Assembly (NCBI GenBank): GCA_026984795.1
Contig: JALSRK010000015.1
Location: 124,001-188,000, forward strand
Direction: 5' to 3'
DNA from: Solibacteraceae bacterium
GTDB lineage: Bacteria; Acidobacteriota; Terriglobia; Bryobacterales; Bryobacteraceae
DNA length: 64,000 nucleotides
The notes below the pieces were generated by a model. The model was given only the letters and a program-made list of their open reading frames with translations. It ran no database searches and was not told the DNA's origin. A program made the position numbers and the translations under genes. This document shows positions 23,409 to 32,876 of this stretch, piece by piece (the first letter of the stretch is position 1; every line of letters begins with the position of its first letter).

Positions 23409-24269
23409 ATGACGCCGAAACTGCCGATTGCTGCGATCACCGACGAGTACTCGATGGATCTCAACGCGGCGCTCGACGCCATGCAGGCCACCGGGATGAC
23501 CGGCGCCGAGCTGCGCATGATCGGCGGCAAGAACATCCTCGATCTCACGGACGTCGAGCTGGACCGCGCCATCGAGGCCTGCCGCACCCGGGGCATGGAG
23601 ATCGTCTCCATCGCCTCCCCTCTGCTCAAGTGCGTGTTGCCGGGCGGGCCGGAGATCGATCCGCGCTTCCAGCAGGACGTCTTCGGCGCCGTCCACACTT
23701 ACGAAGACCAGCCGCGGCTGGCCGACCGGGCCTTCGCCATCGCCAGGCGCACCGGCGCGCGTATCATCCGCGTCTTCTCGTTCTGGCGCACCGTGGAGCC
23801 GGAGAAGTGCCACGACGGCATCGTCAAGGCCCTCACCGAGCTGGCCGACAAGGCCAAGGCCGAGAACCTGATCATCGGCCTGGAGAACGAGCACGCCTGC
23901 AACGTCGCCACCGGCGCCGAGACCGCCCGTATCATGGCCGCCGTCGATCGTCCGAACTTGAAGATCGTCTGGGATCCCGCCAATGCCCTCGTGGCCGGCG
24001 AGAATCCCTACCCGGAGGGCTACGAAAAACTCCCCAAGGACCGCATCGCGCACGTCCACGCCAAGGACTGCCACATGGAGGGCAACAAGCCCGTCTGGGG
24101 ACCTCTGGGCACCCGCGCCGTGGACTGGCACGGCCAGATCCGGGCCCTGCTGCGCGACGGCTACAAGGGCTACCTCAGCCTCGAGACCCACTGGCCCGGC
24201 CCCGCGGGCGACAAGTTCATGGCCAGCGTGATTTGCGGCTGGAACCTCCGCGGCCTGGCCGCGGCGTGA
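23409..24269 (+). CDS. Sugar phosphate isomerase/epimerase (xylose isomerase-like TIM barrel)
   Basis: A 286-residue protein of the AP-endonuclease-2/IolE-like superfamily. Metal-site strands can be followed: GAELRMIGG, RVFSFWR, IGLENEHACNV (Glu), IVWDPANALVAG (Asp), HVHAKDC (His, Asp) and YLSLETHWPGP (Glu). Such proteins isomerise or epimerise keto-sugars. TACACT at 23392-23397 lies 11 bases before the ATG, so AAGGAG (two bases from the ATG) may not act as a ribosome-binding site. It heads the carbohydrate cluster to 28.9 kb. Confidence 0.87.
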   Translation: MTPKLPIAAITDEYSMDLNAALDAMQATGMTGAELRMIGGKNILDLTDVELDRAIEACRTRGMEIVSIASPLLKCVLPGGPEIDPRFQQDVFGAVHTYEDQPRLADRAFAIARRTGARIIRVFSFWRTVEPEKCHDGIVKALTELADKAKAENLIIGLENEHACNVATGAETARIMAAVDRPNLKIVWDPANALVAGENPYPEGYEKLPKDRIAHVHAKDCHMEGNKPVWGPLGTRAVDWHGQIRALLRDGYKGYLSLETHWPGPAGDKFMASVICGWNLRGLAAA

Positions 24270-24345
24270 AGGCGGAGGCCCCGGGCTACAGCGACAGATC
24301 CGCCCCCGTTGCAGCCTCGCAGATGGACCGCCTTTCGATCCGTGC

Positions 24346-24351
24346 TACAAC
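24346..24351 (+). promoter_or_regulatory. TACAAC -10 hexamer six bases before the beta-helix gene
   Basis: TACAAC then six bases then ATG 24358, the same geometry as at larE. TGGACC at 24324-24329 (spacer 16) is a partial -35 match. Suggests a leaderless start. Confidence 0.45.
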
Positions 24352-24357
24352 GGCAGC

Positions 24358-25953
24358 ATGCGCCGATTCTTGACCATCGTCCTGGCGGCTGCCGTCGCTC
24401 TGCCCGTGGCGGCGGCGGACTATTACGTGGACAGCCGCGCGGGCGACGATGCCAACGACGGTCTGTCGCCGGCCCGGCCCTGGAAGACCTTGTTGCGCGT
24501 CAACGAGCATCTCTTCAAACCCGGCGACCGCCTGCTGTTCAAAGCCCGCGCCGTCTTCCAGGGCCAGCTCCGGCCGCACGGCAGCGGCGCCGAAGGCGCT
24601 CCCATCGTCATCGACGCTTACGGGGAAGGGCCGAAACCGCGGATCGACGGGGAAGGCAAGGTTCCGGCCGCCGTGTATCTCTACAACGTCGAGTACTGGG
24701 AGGTGAACAACCTGGAAATCACCAACCGCGGCGAACAGCGCCAGGCCGGCCGCGCCGGCGTCTACGTGCACATCGAGAACTTCGGCGCCGCCCATCACAT
24801 CGTTCTGAAGGGGCTGGAGATCCACGACGTCAACGGCAGCCTCGTCAAACAGCAAGGCGGCGGATACGGGATCCGCTGGCGCAACGAAGGCGATTCGAAA
24901 TGGTCCCGCTTCGACGGCCTGCTCATCGAGAACTGCCGTCTCCGCCGCTGCGAGCGCAACGGCATCGTCGGCGTAAGCGCCTACTGGAAGCGCAGCAAGT
25001 GGTACCCCAGCCTGAACGTGGTCATCCGCAACAACCTGCTCGAGGAGATCCCGGGCGACGGCATCGTTCCCATCGGCTGCGACGGGGCCCTGGTCGAGTA
25101 CAACGTCATGCGCAACGGCACGCGCCTGCTTCCCGAAGGCGAAGCCGCCGCCGGCATCTGGCCGTGGAGCTGCGACAATACGGTGATCCAGTACAACGAG
25201 GTCAGCGGCCACAAGGCTCCCTGGGACGGCCAAGGGTTCGACGCCGACTGGAACTGCCGCAACACCCTCATCCAGTACAACTACAGCCACGACAACGAAG
25301 GGGGCTTCCTGCTCGTCTGCACCAAAGGCGATTTCCAGGGCCCTGACAACGCCGGCAACGTCGGCACGATCGTCCGCTACAACATCAGCGTCAACGACGG
25401 CCTGCGCGCGACCGGCAAGCACGCCGGCTTCTCCCCCGTCTTCCACATCAGCGGCCCGGTCGAGAACACGCACATCTACAACAACGTCGTTTACCTGATG
25501 CGCAAGCCGTCCGGGGAAGTCGACCGGACCCTCGTCAAGATGGGCAATTGGGGCGGGCCGTGGCCGGTGGACACCCGCTTCACGAACAACATCTTCTTCA
25601 CCGAGGAGTGGACCGCCTACGACCTCGGCCGGGCCGTCCGCACGGTCTTCGAGAACAACGTCTACTACGGCGAGCATCGTCTCCGCCCGCCCGATGCCCG
25701 CGCCATGCTCGAGGACCCGCTCTTCGTCAACCCCGGCCTCTTCCCGGCGGGGTTCCGGGCGCCCCTCGGCTACCGCCTTCAGCGCGGTTCGCCTTGCATC
25801 GCCGCCGGCGTTCCCGTCCCGGACAACGGCGGCCGCGACTTTCTCGGCCAGCGGCTGCCGGGAAACCGCCCGCCTTCGGTGGGAGCGATCGAGTGGATCG
25901 GGCCGCCCGGGCGCAGCCCCTCTCCAGGCCGCCGTCCCGGCGCGGGCAGGTAG
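24358..25953 (+). CDS. Secreted right-handed parallel beta-helix protein
   Basis: A 531-residue exported protein with a clean signal peptide (1-20, ending VAAA). It opens YYVDSRAGDDANDGLSPARPWKTL (residues 21 onward; read in two parts), the DUF1565/pectate-lyase-like beginning of many beta-helix polysaccharide lyases and hydrolases. Later residues carry regular N-N-x-I/F rungs such as VVIRNNLLEE, NTVIQYNEVSG, NTLIQYNYSHDNEGG and HIYNNVVYL. It probably binds or cleaves a plant or microbial polysaccharide. No catalytic residue can be named. Confidence 0.83.
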   Translation: MRRFLTIVLAAAVALPVAAADYYVDSRAGDDANDGLSPARPWKTLLRVNEHLFKPGDRLLFKARAVFQGQLRPHGSGAEGAPIVIDAYGEGPKPRIDGEGKVPAAVYLYNVEYWEVNNLEITNRGEQRQAGRAGVYVHIENFGAAHHIVLKGLEIHDVNGSLVKQQGGGYGIRWRNEGDSKWSRFDGLLIENCRLRRCERNGIVGVSAYWKRSKWYPSLNVVIRNNLLEEIPGDGIVPIGCDGALVEYNVMRNGTRLLPEGEAAAGIWPWSCDNTVIQYNEVSGHKAPWDGQGFDADWNCRNTLIQYNYSHDNEGGFLLVCTKGDFQGPDNAGNVGTIVRYNISVNDGLRATGKHAGFSPVFHISGPVENTHIYNNVVYLMRKPSGEVDRTLVKMGNWGGPWPVDTRFTNNIFFTEEWTAYDLGRAVRTVFENNVYYGEHRLRPPDARAMLEDPLFVNPGLFPAGFRAPLGYRLQRGSPCIAAGVPVPDNGGRDFLGQRLPGNRPPSVGAIEWIGPPGRSPSPGRRPGAGR

Positions 25954-26073
25954 CGCTTTTCGCCGGCAGGGCCGGCACCGGCCGGACGCCGCGCCGGCGC
26001 GATAAGATGTCTGCTTCCTGCCCCCGCTTCCGGGCCCGCCATCGCGCTGGGCCCGGGGAAAGGAGCGATTCAC

Positions 26074-27885
26074 ATGACCCGCCTCGCCGTTGCCCTCGTC
26101 GCCGGCGCCCTCGCCATCCCGGCCGCCGCCGCGCCTCCCGAGATCACCTCGGTGAGGGCCGCCAGCGAAAAGGTCGGCCGCTATGAGAAGTTCGAGCTCC
26201 GCGTCGGCCTGCGGGCGAACTTCACGAATCCCTACGACCCGGACGAAGTCGGCGTCTGGGCCGAGTTCACCGCCCCATCGGGCAAACAATGGCAGATCCA
26301 CGGCTTCTACAACCCCTCCGACTACGTTCACGAGTGGATGGTCCGCTTCGCGCCCACCGAAACGGGGAGATGGCGCTACGCCGTCAAGGCCCGGGACGCC
26401 GAAGGCTTCGCCGAAGCGGTAGAAGGCGAGTTCGAGGCCGTGGCATCGGAACACCACGGCTTCTTGGAGATCGCGCCCAACCGCCGTTACCTGCGCTACA
26501 GCGACGGCACGTCGTGGTACGGCGTCGGATTGTGGTACAACGACGCTTCCGCCACCGCCAACCTGGGAGCGATCACCGAAGCCGGCCTCGACGAGCTGAA
26601 GAGCCTAGGCGTGAACTTCATCAGCCTGTTTCTGGTCCCGCTGGAGACGATGGGTACCGGCCTCGGCCGCTACGACCAGCGCCTCGCCGCCCGCCTCGAC
26701 GAGATCTTCGAATGGTGCGAGGCCCGCGACATCCACATCAGCCTGAACGTCTGGTTCCACTCCTACCTTTCCGAAACCGTCTGGGGCGGCCCGAACGTGC
26801 GCTACCAGCACAATCCCCACCGCCTCGTCGCCGCCGCACCCGAGTTCTTCGCCAGCGAAGAGGCGTGGAAGTATCAGGAGAAGCTTTACCGCTACATCGT
26901 CGCCCGCTGGGGCTACAGCCGGGCCCTGTTCCTCTGGTTCCTCGTCGATGAGATCAACGGAACCGACGGCTGGGTCCACGGCGATCCGAAACTCGCCGAG
27001 GCCTGGTGCGAGAAGACCCACGAGTATTTCCGTAGACACGACCCCTACCGCCGCCCCACTACGGGGTCACAGAGCGGCGGCATCAAGTGGTGGTGGCCGG
27101 CCGGCTACCAGATCTTCGACATCGCCAACCGGGAGATCTACGAAGCCCAGGGCCATCCCATGCCGCCGGGCGGCAAACCGAACCTGGTCAGCGAGAACCC
27201 CCTCAAGTTCAGCTATCTGAACTACGCCACCCAGGTCCGGAACCTCTGGGAGGGCTTCCGGAAACCGGCTATGGTCGGCGAGACGGGCTGGGACCACACC
27301 TATTACGAGCCCGGCATGCCCGGCTACCTCGCCCTCTTCCACAACGCCCTCTGGGTGAGCCTGGCGAACGGCCTCAGCATGACGCCTCTGTGGTGGGCCT
27401 ATCAGCACCCCGCCGCCCACCGGAGCCCTCCGCCCGGACCTCTCCCGGCCACTGCCCGCCGCCGGCGGCAGATCCTCACCGGCATCCACGACGGCGTCGT
27501 CGCCGGCCACTTGCGCTACTTCGCTAAGTTCGTCGAAGACATCGACTTCGCCAACCTCGAGTGGGCGCCCGCCGAAATCGACGCCGGCGCCGGCGACGCC
27601 TGGGCCATGGGCAGCCCGGAGATGGTTTTCGGCTGGGTGGTGAACCCCGCCTCCGGCGTCGGGGGCGAGTCTTTCACCGTCACCGGCCTCGCCGGCGGCG
27701 AATACGAGGTCCGTCTCTACCGCACCTGGCGGGGCGAGTACCTCGAGCCGCAGCGCCTCCAGGCCGCCGGCGGCAAGCTCACCGTCTCGATCCCCGAGCG
27801 GAAAACCACCCGCGGCCACGCGGACTACATCGGCGCCGACGTCGCGTTCAAGATCGTCCCGGTGCGTACCGGCTCGACCCGGTGA
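26074..27885 (+). CDS. DUF5060 domain glycoside hydrolase (GH-A-like)
   Basis: A 603-residue exported protein: signal peptide (1-19), a DUF5060 beta-sandwich (about 25-125, VWAEFTAPSGKQWQIHGF and ETGRWRYAVKA) and a TIM-barrel glycosidase (about 135-500). Candidate catalytic acids are Glu293 in FLVDEINGTDGW and Glu403 in MVGETGWDH, in the order expected for clan GH-A. A C-terminal beta domain follows. AAGGAG lies eight bases before ATG 26074. The substrate is unknown, but the beta-helix neighbour suggests complex polysaccharides. Confidence 0.85.
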   Translation: MTRLAVALVAGALAIPAAAAPPEITSVRAASEKVGRYEKFELRVGLRANFTNPYDPDEVGVWAEFTAPSGKQWQIHGFYNPSDYVHEWMVRFAPTETGRWRYAVKARDAEGFAEAVEGEFEAVASEHHGFLEIAPNRRYLRYSDGTSWYGVGLWYNDASATANLGAITEAGLDELKSLGVNFISLFLVPLETMGTGLGRYDQRLAARLDEIFEWCEARDIHISLNVWFHSYLSETVWGGPNVRYQHNPHRLVAAAPEFFASEEAWKYQEKLYRYIVARWGYSRALFLWFLVDEINGTDGWVHGDPKLAEAWCEKTHEYFRRHDPYRRPTTGSQSGGIKWWWPAGYQIFDIANREIYEAQGHPMPPGGKPNLVSENPLKFSYLNYATQVRNLWEGFRKPAMVGETGWDHTYYEPGMPGYLALFHNALWVSLANGLSMTPLWWAYQHPAAHRSPPPGPLPATARRRRQILTGIHDGVVAGHLRYFAKFVEDIDFANLEWAPAEIDAGAGDAWAMGSPEMVFGWVVNPASGVGGESFTVTGLAGGEYEVRLYRTWRGEYLEPQRLQAAGGKLTVSIPERKTTRGHADYIGADVAFKIVPVRTGSTR

Positions 27886-28056
27886 CGGCGCCGCCGCTTC
27901 TTCGGCGGCGTGTGGCCCCTTGCCGCCTCGTCCTCCCGCCGCCGGCCGGGAACGCTACAATCGAAGTGGACCGGGTTCGACGCCCGCCCGGCGCCCTCCC
28001 ATCGCTTCCCTTGTCGCCCGGCGGCCCGCAACGCGGTTTCGAACACGAACACCCCC

Positions 28057-28863
28057 ATGAAAGCGATCCACGCCCTTACCCGCCGCGCATCGGGAATCTT
28101 TTGCTGCCTGGCGCTGGCTACGCTGGCCCTCGCCCAGTCCGAGGCCCCCATCCGCCCCGAGAAGACCATCGTGCTCTTCGACGGGACCAGCCTGGAGGCC
28201 TTCTACGCTTACCTGGAGCACAGCAAGTACGAAGACCCCAAGGGCGTCTTCACCATCCGCGACGGCCTGCTGCGCATCAGCGGCGAGGAGTGGGGCGGCA
28301 TCACGACGAAGAAGGCCTACCGCGACTACCGCCTCGTCGTCGAATGGAAGTGGGGCGGCACGACCTACCCGCCCCGCGAAGATCGCGCCCGCGACAGCGG
28401 CATCCTGGTCCACGGCGTCGGGCCTGACGGAGCGGCCTCGAACAAGTGGCTCGAATCGATCGAGTATCAGATCATCGAAGGCGGAACCGGCGACTTCATT
28501 CTCGTCGCCGGCGAGGGCCGGCCGTCGCTTACGGTCGAAGTCCGCGAAGGTCCCCACGGCCAGCTCTACTGGCAGGAAGGCGGCCGCCGCGTCCGCCGGG
28601 ACCGCGGGCGCTTCAACTGGTTCGGCCGGGATCCCGAATGGAAGGACGTGCTGGGCTTTCACGGGCGCCAGGGCGTCGAGCGTCCAGCCGGCGAGTGGAA
28701 CGTCTCCGAAGTCGTCTGTGACGGCGGCGCGATCACGGCCATCGTCAACGGCGTAGTCGTCAACAAGGGCTTCGACGCCGAGCCCTCGGCCGGCAAGATT
28801 CAGATCCAGTCCGAAGGCGCCGAGATCCTCATCCGCCGCATCGAGCTCCGTCCGGTCCGCTAG
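28057..28863 (+). CDS. DUF1080 protein (3-keto-disaccharide hydrolase-like)
   Basis: A 268-residue secreted protein (signal ends LALAQ near residue 27) with a concanavalin-like DUF1080 domain: TIVLFDGTSLEAFYAY, FTIRDGLLRISG, DYRLVVEWKWGG, DSGILVHG and AGEWNVSEVVCDGG. Members hydrolyse 3-keto-glycosides made by Gfo/Idh-type dehydrogenases, or bind glycans. TACAAT at 27956-27961 is a possible promoter. A second, shorter DUF1080 gene lies at 49325. Last plus-strand gene of the carbohydrate cluster, convergent with the OmpA gene. Confidence 0.88.
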   Translation: MKAIHALTRRASGIFCCLALATLALAQSEAPIRPEKTIVLFDGTSLEAFYAYLEHSKYEDPKGVFTIRDGLLRISGEEWGGITTKKAYRDYRLVVEWKWGGTTYPPREDRARDSGILVHGVGPDGAASNKWLESIEYQIIEGGTGDFILVAGEGRPSLTVEVREGPHGQLYWQEGGRRVRRDRGRFNWFGRDPEWKDVLGFHGRQGVERPAGEWNVSEVVCDGGAITAIVNGVVVNKGFDAEPSAGKIQIQSEGAEILIRRIELRPVR

Positions 28864-28890
28864 CCCGGTCCGGCGCGCCGGCTTCAACCG

Positions 28891-30360
28891 TCAGCGGATC
28901 AGCCCCTCGATGATCAGCTCCACCCGGCGGTTGCGTTTGCGCCCGGCCGCCGTCCGGTTCGAGGCGATCGGCCGGGTCTCGCCGAAGCCCCGCGCGGTCA
29001 TCATCGACGGCGAGATGCCGCACTCCTCCAGGTACCGCTTCACCGCCTCGGCCCGGCGTTCGGAGAGCCGCTGATTGAACGAGGCCCGGCCGGTGGAATC
29101 CGTGTGGCCCTCGATCGAGAGGTGGTATTCCGGAGCGACCAGTAGCACTCCGGCGATGCGGCTGAGGATCTCCTTGGCCGCCGGCTGCAGCCGCGAGCTG
29201 CCCGAGGCGAACAGCACGTCAGGCAGGAATACGGTGAGGCCGCGCTCGGTTTCTTTGATGTCGGCCAACTGCGCCAGCGCGTTCTGAATCCGCACGAAGA
29301 AGCCGGCGGCCTTCTCTTCGGCCTGAGCGGCTGTCTGCTTCGCTTGGGAGAGTTGCCGCGCCAGCTGGTCCGCCTCCTGGTTCGCCTCGAGCAGCTCCTT
29401 TTCCACCTGCTTCAACTTCACTTCCGTCTGCTCGAGGCGCCGCCCTACCGACTGGTTTTCCTGCTCGAGCATCGCTGCCCGCGCCCGCGCCGCCGCCAGC
29501 TCCTTCTGTAGCCGCTCGATCGTTTCCCGGTTCGTCTTCCGCTCATCAGCCAGCATCGCCGCCTGCCGCCGCTCTTCGGCCAGCTTCTTGGCCCGCACCG
29601 CCAGGCGGATGGCCCGGTGCGCCACCGGCGTGAGATCCTTTTCCTTCACCCCTTGGGCGAACATCTTCAAAGTGCTGCTCAGCGCCGCCCGCGCCTTTGC
29701 CAGAACCTCAGGCGCCCATTCCTGCGCGCCCGCCTCCTCGGCGAAGCGCACGGCGATGATCGCCTGGTGCCGGTCCGTTCGAATCTCCCCCTTTGACTCC
29801 GGTAGGCCTGATAAGTTCTCCTTCTCCACCTTGTAGTCGGCTGCGAAATCCGACCAGGTGAAAGGTACGGTTCCCACGCCTTTCTGCTCCGCCAGGCCCG
29901 CGTCGGTGCTCGACAGAACCACCAGCCGGCTCGGCTTCTCCACCAGGAAGTGCGGTTCGGCGGTCACCAGCACGCCGAAAGACGCCAGCGGCGTAGCCGT
30001 CTGGAGCCTCCCCTTGGAGCCGGAGATGACAACCTCCCCCGCATTGTCGGCGAAGCCCTCGGGCGTCACCAACCAGACTACGTAGGTGTTGATGTCGCCG
30101 CCGAAGAGCATCGCCGGCTGCATGTTCTGAAGCTCCACCTCGAGCGAAGTAACGCCCCGGCGCCGTCGCACTTTTACCTGCCCCGTCGCCGTCGCCAGAT
30201 GGGGCGAGGCCGCCAGCGCCAGCTTCACCGTCTTGTCTTCGGGAAACGTGGCGCCGGTCACCGGCCGGGCAAGCTGCTCTTTGGGAGCCTCCTGCGCGGA
30301 CGCCGCCGGCCGCGGCACGAGGGCCAGCAGCAGTAGCAGAGGTGCGGCAATCCTCACCAT
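28891..30360 (-). CDS. Coiled-coil OmpA-family envelope protein
   Basis: A 489-residue exported protein: signal peptide (1-22), a beta-rich N-terminal region (about 40-200), a long coiled coil (about 255-365) and a C-terminal OmpA peptidoglycan-binding domain (about 375-489) with FASGSSRLQP, LSIEGHTDSTG, RLSERRAEAVKRYL and RKRNRRVELI. It probably links envelope layers. It is the last gene of a minus-strand series with TPR, yvcK and glmU, all concerned with the envelope. Domain order is the reverse of the OmpA/PKD protein at 6138. Confidence 0.88.
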   Translation of the reverse strand: MVRIAAPLLLLLALVPRPAASAQEAPKEQLARPVTGATFPEDKTVKLALAASPHLATATGQVKVRRRRGVTSLEVELQNMQPAMLFGGDINTYVVWLVTPEGFADNAGEVVISGSKGRLQTATPLASFGVLVTAEPHFLVEKPSRLVVLSSTDAGLAEQKGVGTVPFTWSDFAADYKVEKENLSGLPESKGEIRTDRHQAIIAVRFAEEAGAQEWAPEVLAKARAALSSTLKMFAQGVKEKDLTPVAHRAIRLAVRAKKLAEERRQAAMLADERKTNRETIERLQKELAAARARAAMLEQENQSVGRRLEQTEVKLKQVEKELLEANQEADQLARQLSQAKQTAAQAEEKAAGFFVRIQNALAQLADIKETERGLTVFLPDVLFASGSSRLQPAAKEILSRIAGVLLVAPEYHLSIEGHTDSTGRASFNQRLSERRAEAVKRYLEECGISPSMMTARGFGETRPIASNRTAAGRKRNRRVELIIEGLIR

Positions 30361-30402
30361 AGCGTCACGAATCCAGTCTATCCGGTGTGTGGCCGGCGGG
30401 TC

Positions 30403-31815
30403 TCAGCCGTCGCCGCCCTTCTTTTTCCGCCGCTCGCGGGCCCAGCCTTCCTTCACCACTTGCCGGGAGCGGCCCAGGGCCAGCGAGTCCGCCGGCACGT
30501 CGCGGGTAATCACGCTGCCCGCCCCTACATAAGCTCCTTCGCCGATCTTCACCGGGGCCACCAGCGTGCTGTTGCTGCCGATGAACGCCCCGGCTTCGAC
30601 CTCGGTGCGGTGTTTCTTCAGCCCGTCGTAGTTGCAGGTGATCGTACCCGCGCCCACGTTCACCCCCGGCCCGATCGCCGCGTCTCCCAGGTAGGCCAGG
30701 TGGAGCGCCTTGGCCCCTTCGCCCAGCTCGGCGTTCTTCAGCTCGACGAAGTTGCCCACCGCCGCCCCGGCCTCGATCCGGTTGCCGAACCGCAGCCGCG
30801 CATAGGGTCCGATGCGCGCTCCGGGGCCGACCTTGGAGTCCTGGATCACCGTCAACGGGCCCACCTCCACTCCGTCGGCCAGCTCCGAGTCGCTGATCAC
30901 CGCGCCGGCCCCGATCACGCAATCCTCCCCGATCTTCGTGCGCCCCAGGATCTGGGTGAAAGGCCCGACGATGGTATCCCGGCCGATCTCCACGTCCGGG
31001 TCGATCGTTACCGTTTCGGGCTTCTCTACCGTCACGCCCGCCAGCATCACCTCCCTCAGCTTCCTCTCCCGGAGAATCCGGTCCACTACGGCCAGCTCCA
31101 CCCGCGTGTTGATGCCGAGCAACTGGCTCGAGTCCTCCACCATCATCGTCTCGACGTCGTGGCCGGCCCGGCGCAGCACCTCCACCATGTCGGTCAGGTA
31201 GTACTCGCCCGCCGGATTGTCCGTCGTCAGCTCGGTGATGTGCTTCCAGAGGAGCTCGGCCCGGAAGCAGTAGATGCCGCTGTTCACCACCTTGATGGCG
31301 AGCTGCTCCGGCGTCGCCGCCTTCTGTTCTACGACGGCCTGAATACGTCCTTCCGAGTCCGTGATCACCCGCCCATAGCCGGTGGGATCGTCGAGCACCG
31401 TGGTGATGATCGCCGCCGCCGCCGTCGAGCCCTGCTCCTTCTCGATGAGCGCCCGCAGCGTCGCCTCCTCGAGCAGCGGCCCGTCTCCATAGAGCACGGC
31501 CACGTAGTCCGCCCGCCCTTCCACAGCTTCTCGGGCCGCCATCACCGCGTGGCCGGTGCCGAGCTGCTCTTTTTGAACGGCGAACCGGACACCGTATCCC
31601 CGGACGGCTTCCTGAACCTGCTCGGCCTGGTGGCCCACCACCACCACCACGTTCTCGGGCGGCGCTACCCGGCGGCACATCCGCACCACGTGCTCGATGA
31701 GCGTGCGCCCGCCGGCCCGGTGCAGCACCTTCGCCTTCTTCGACTTCATTCGGGTGCCGAGACCCGCCGCCAGAACGATGATCGCAACCGACGCGTCTGT
31801 GGGGTTCTTCGCCAT
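30403..31815 (-). CDS. glmU: Bifunctional GlmU (GlcNAc-1-P uridyltransferase/GlcN-1-P acetyltransferase)
   Basis: A 470-residue cytoplasmic enzyme making UDP-GlcNAc for peptidoglycan and LPS. The N-terminal nucleotidyltransferase has IIVLAAGLGTRMKSK (about 11-25), QLGTGHAV and VLYGDGPLL. The C-terminal left-handed beta-helix (about 255-455) shows hexapeptide rungs and the acetyltransferase elements RFGNRIEAGAAVGNFVELK, HLAYLGDA and TITCNYDG. It lies 16 bases after yvcK. Length is normal. Confidence 0.97.
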   Translation of the reverse strand: MAKNPTDASVAIIVLAAGLGTRMKSKKAKVLHRAGGRTLIEHVVRMCRRVAPPENVVVVVGHQAEQVQEAVRGYGVRFAVQKEQLGTGHAVMAAREAVEGRADYVAVLYGDGPLLEEATLRALIEKEQGSTAAAAIITTVLDDPTGYGRVITDSEGRIQAVVEQKAATPEQLAIKVVNSGIYCFRAELLWKHITELTTDNPAGEYYLTDMVEVLRRAGHDVETMMVEDSSQLLGINTRVELAVVDRILRERKLREVMLAGVTVEKPETVTIDPDVEIGRDTIVGPFTQILGRTKIGEDCVIGAGAVISDSELADGVEVGPLTVIQDSKVGPGARIGPYARLRFGNRIEAGAAVGNFVELKNAELGEGAKALHLAYLGDAAIGPGVNVGAGTITCNYDGLKKHRTEVEAGAFIGSNSTLVAPVKIGEGAYVGAGSVITRDVPADSLALGRSRQVVKEGWARERRKKKGGDG

Positions 31816-31831
31816 CTCTGCTCTCCGCCTG

Positions 31832-32863
31832 TCAGCGTGCGCGGCGCCGGGACCGCCTGCGCCTCCGGCCGCGCCGCGCCAGTTCGACAGCGACCTCCGC
31901 CGCCTGGTCCGGATCGTGCCGGACCTTCTCGCCCTTGGCCACCAGCGGCGCCTCGACCACCTCGACGCCCGCCTTCTCCAACCGTTCGCGGTCGGCCGCC
32001 ACCGGCTCCACCTTCTCCGCCGCGTAGCGCTCGAGCAGCGCCGCCGGAATCGGCGCGGTGTTCAGCACCACGCAGTCGATCAGCCGCCGCCGGGCGTGCT
32101 TGTGGATGGCCCGAAGGTGATCATAAGCCGTGTAGTGCATCGTCTCGCCCGGCTGCCACATCAAGTTCACGAAATAGGCCTTCAAGGCCGGCGACTCGGC
32201 GATCGCCCGCGACATCCCCCCCACCAGCACGTTGGGAATCACGCTCGTGTAGAGCGAGCCCGGCCCCAGGCAGACCAGGTCCGCCTCTTCGATCGCTTTC
32301 AGCGTCTCCGCCAGCGGCCGGCAGCCCGGCGGCCGCAGCCCCACCCGGTCGATGGGAGTCTTGCTCCGGCTGATCCTCGTCTCGCCGCTGACGATCGAGC
32401 CGTCGGCCAGCCGGGCCTCCAGCGATACATTGGCGTTCGTCGAAGGGAAGATCCGCCCGGCGATCGCCAGCACCTCCGAGGAGAACTGGACCGCCCGCGG
32501 AAAATCGCCGGTCACGTCGGCCAACGCCGTCAGGAAGAGGTTGCCGAAGCTGTGCCCCCTCAGCCCGCGTCCGGTGCGGAACCGGTATTGAAACAACCGG
32601 GAAAGCAGCGCTTCGTCTTCGGAAAGCGCCACCAAGCAGTTCCGGATGTCGCCCGGCGGGAGCACGTCGAATTCCCGACGCAGGCGCCCGGAACTTCCCC
32701 CGTCGTCGGTCACCGTCACTACGGCCGTGATGTCAACCGGTGGGGCACGCCGCTCCCCGGTCTCGTGCCACGGCGAATATGCGTGCTTCTTCAGCCCCCT
32801 CAGCAGGGTAGACAAACCCGTGCCGCCGCCGATCGCGACGATCCGGAGCGGATCCGCACGCAA
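31832..32863 (-). CDS. yvcK: YvcK/MgfK-type gluconeogenesis factor (CofD-like fold)
   Basis: About 343 residues of the UPF0052 family: IVAIGGGTGLSTLLRGLK near the N-terminus, TVTDDGGSSGRLRREFDV, PPGDIRNCLVAL, GHSFGNLFLTAL, VCLGPGSLYTSV and VNLMWQPGET. YvcK binds UDP-sugars and helps cell-wall precursor supply and cell shape in Bacillus, which suits a place before glmU. No ATG fits. I use TTG 32863, just after the TPR stop; an in-frame TTG at 32965 or a CTG near 32875 with GGAGAG upstream are alternatives. The C-terminus is very Arg-rich. Confidence 0.88.
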   Translation of the reverse strand: MRADPLRIVAIGGGTGLSTLLRGLKKHAYSPWHETGERRAPPVDITAVVTVTDDGGSSGRLRREFDVLPPGDIRNCLVALSEDEALLSRLFQYRFRTGRGLRGHSFGNLFLTALADVTGDFPRAVQFSSEVLAIAGRIFPSTNANVSLEARLADGSIVSGETRISRSKTPIDRVGLRPPGCRPLAETLKAIEEADLVCLGPGSLYTSVIPNVLVGGMSRAIAESPALKAYFVNLMWQPGETMHYTAYDHLRAIHKHARRRLIDCVVLNTAPIPAALLERYAAEKVEPVAADRERLEKAGVEVVEAPLVAKGEKVRHDPDQAAEVAVELARRGRRRRRSRRRAR

Positions 32864-32876
32864 TGCGTTGGCCTTT

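Noticed and set aside
24286-26457. 723-codon minus-strand frame opposite the beta-helix gene
   Set aside because: Val/Ala/Asp-rich antisense shadow; the plus strand has a signal peptide and regular beta-helix rungs.
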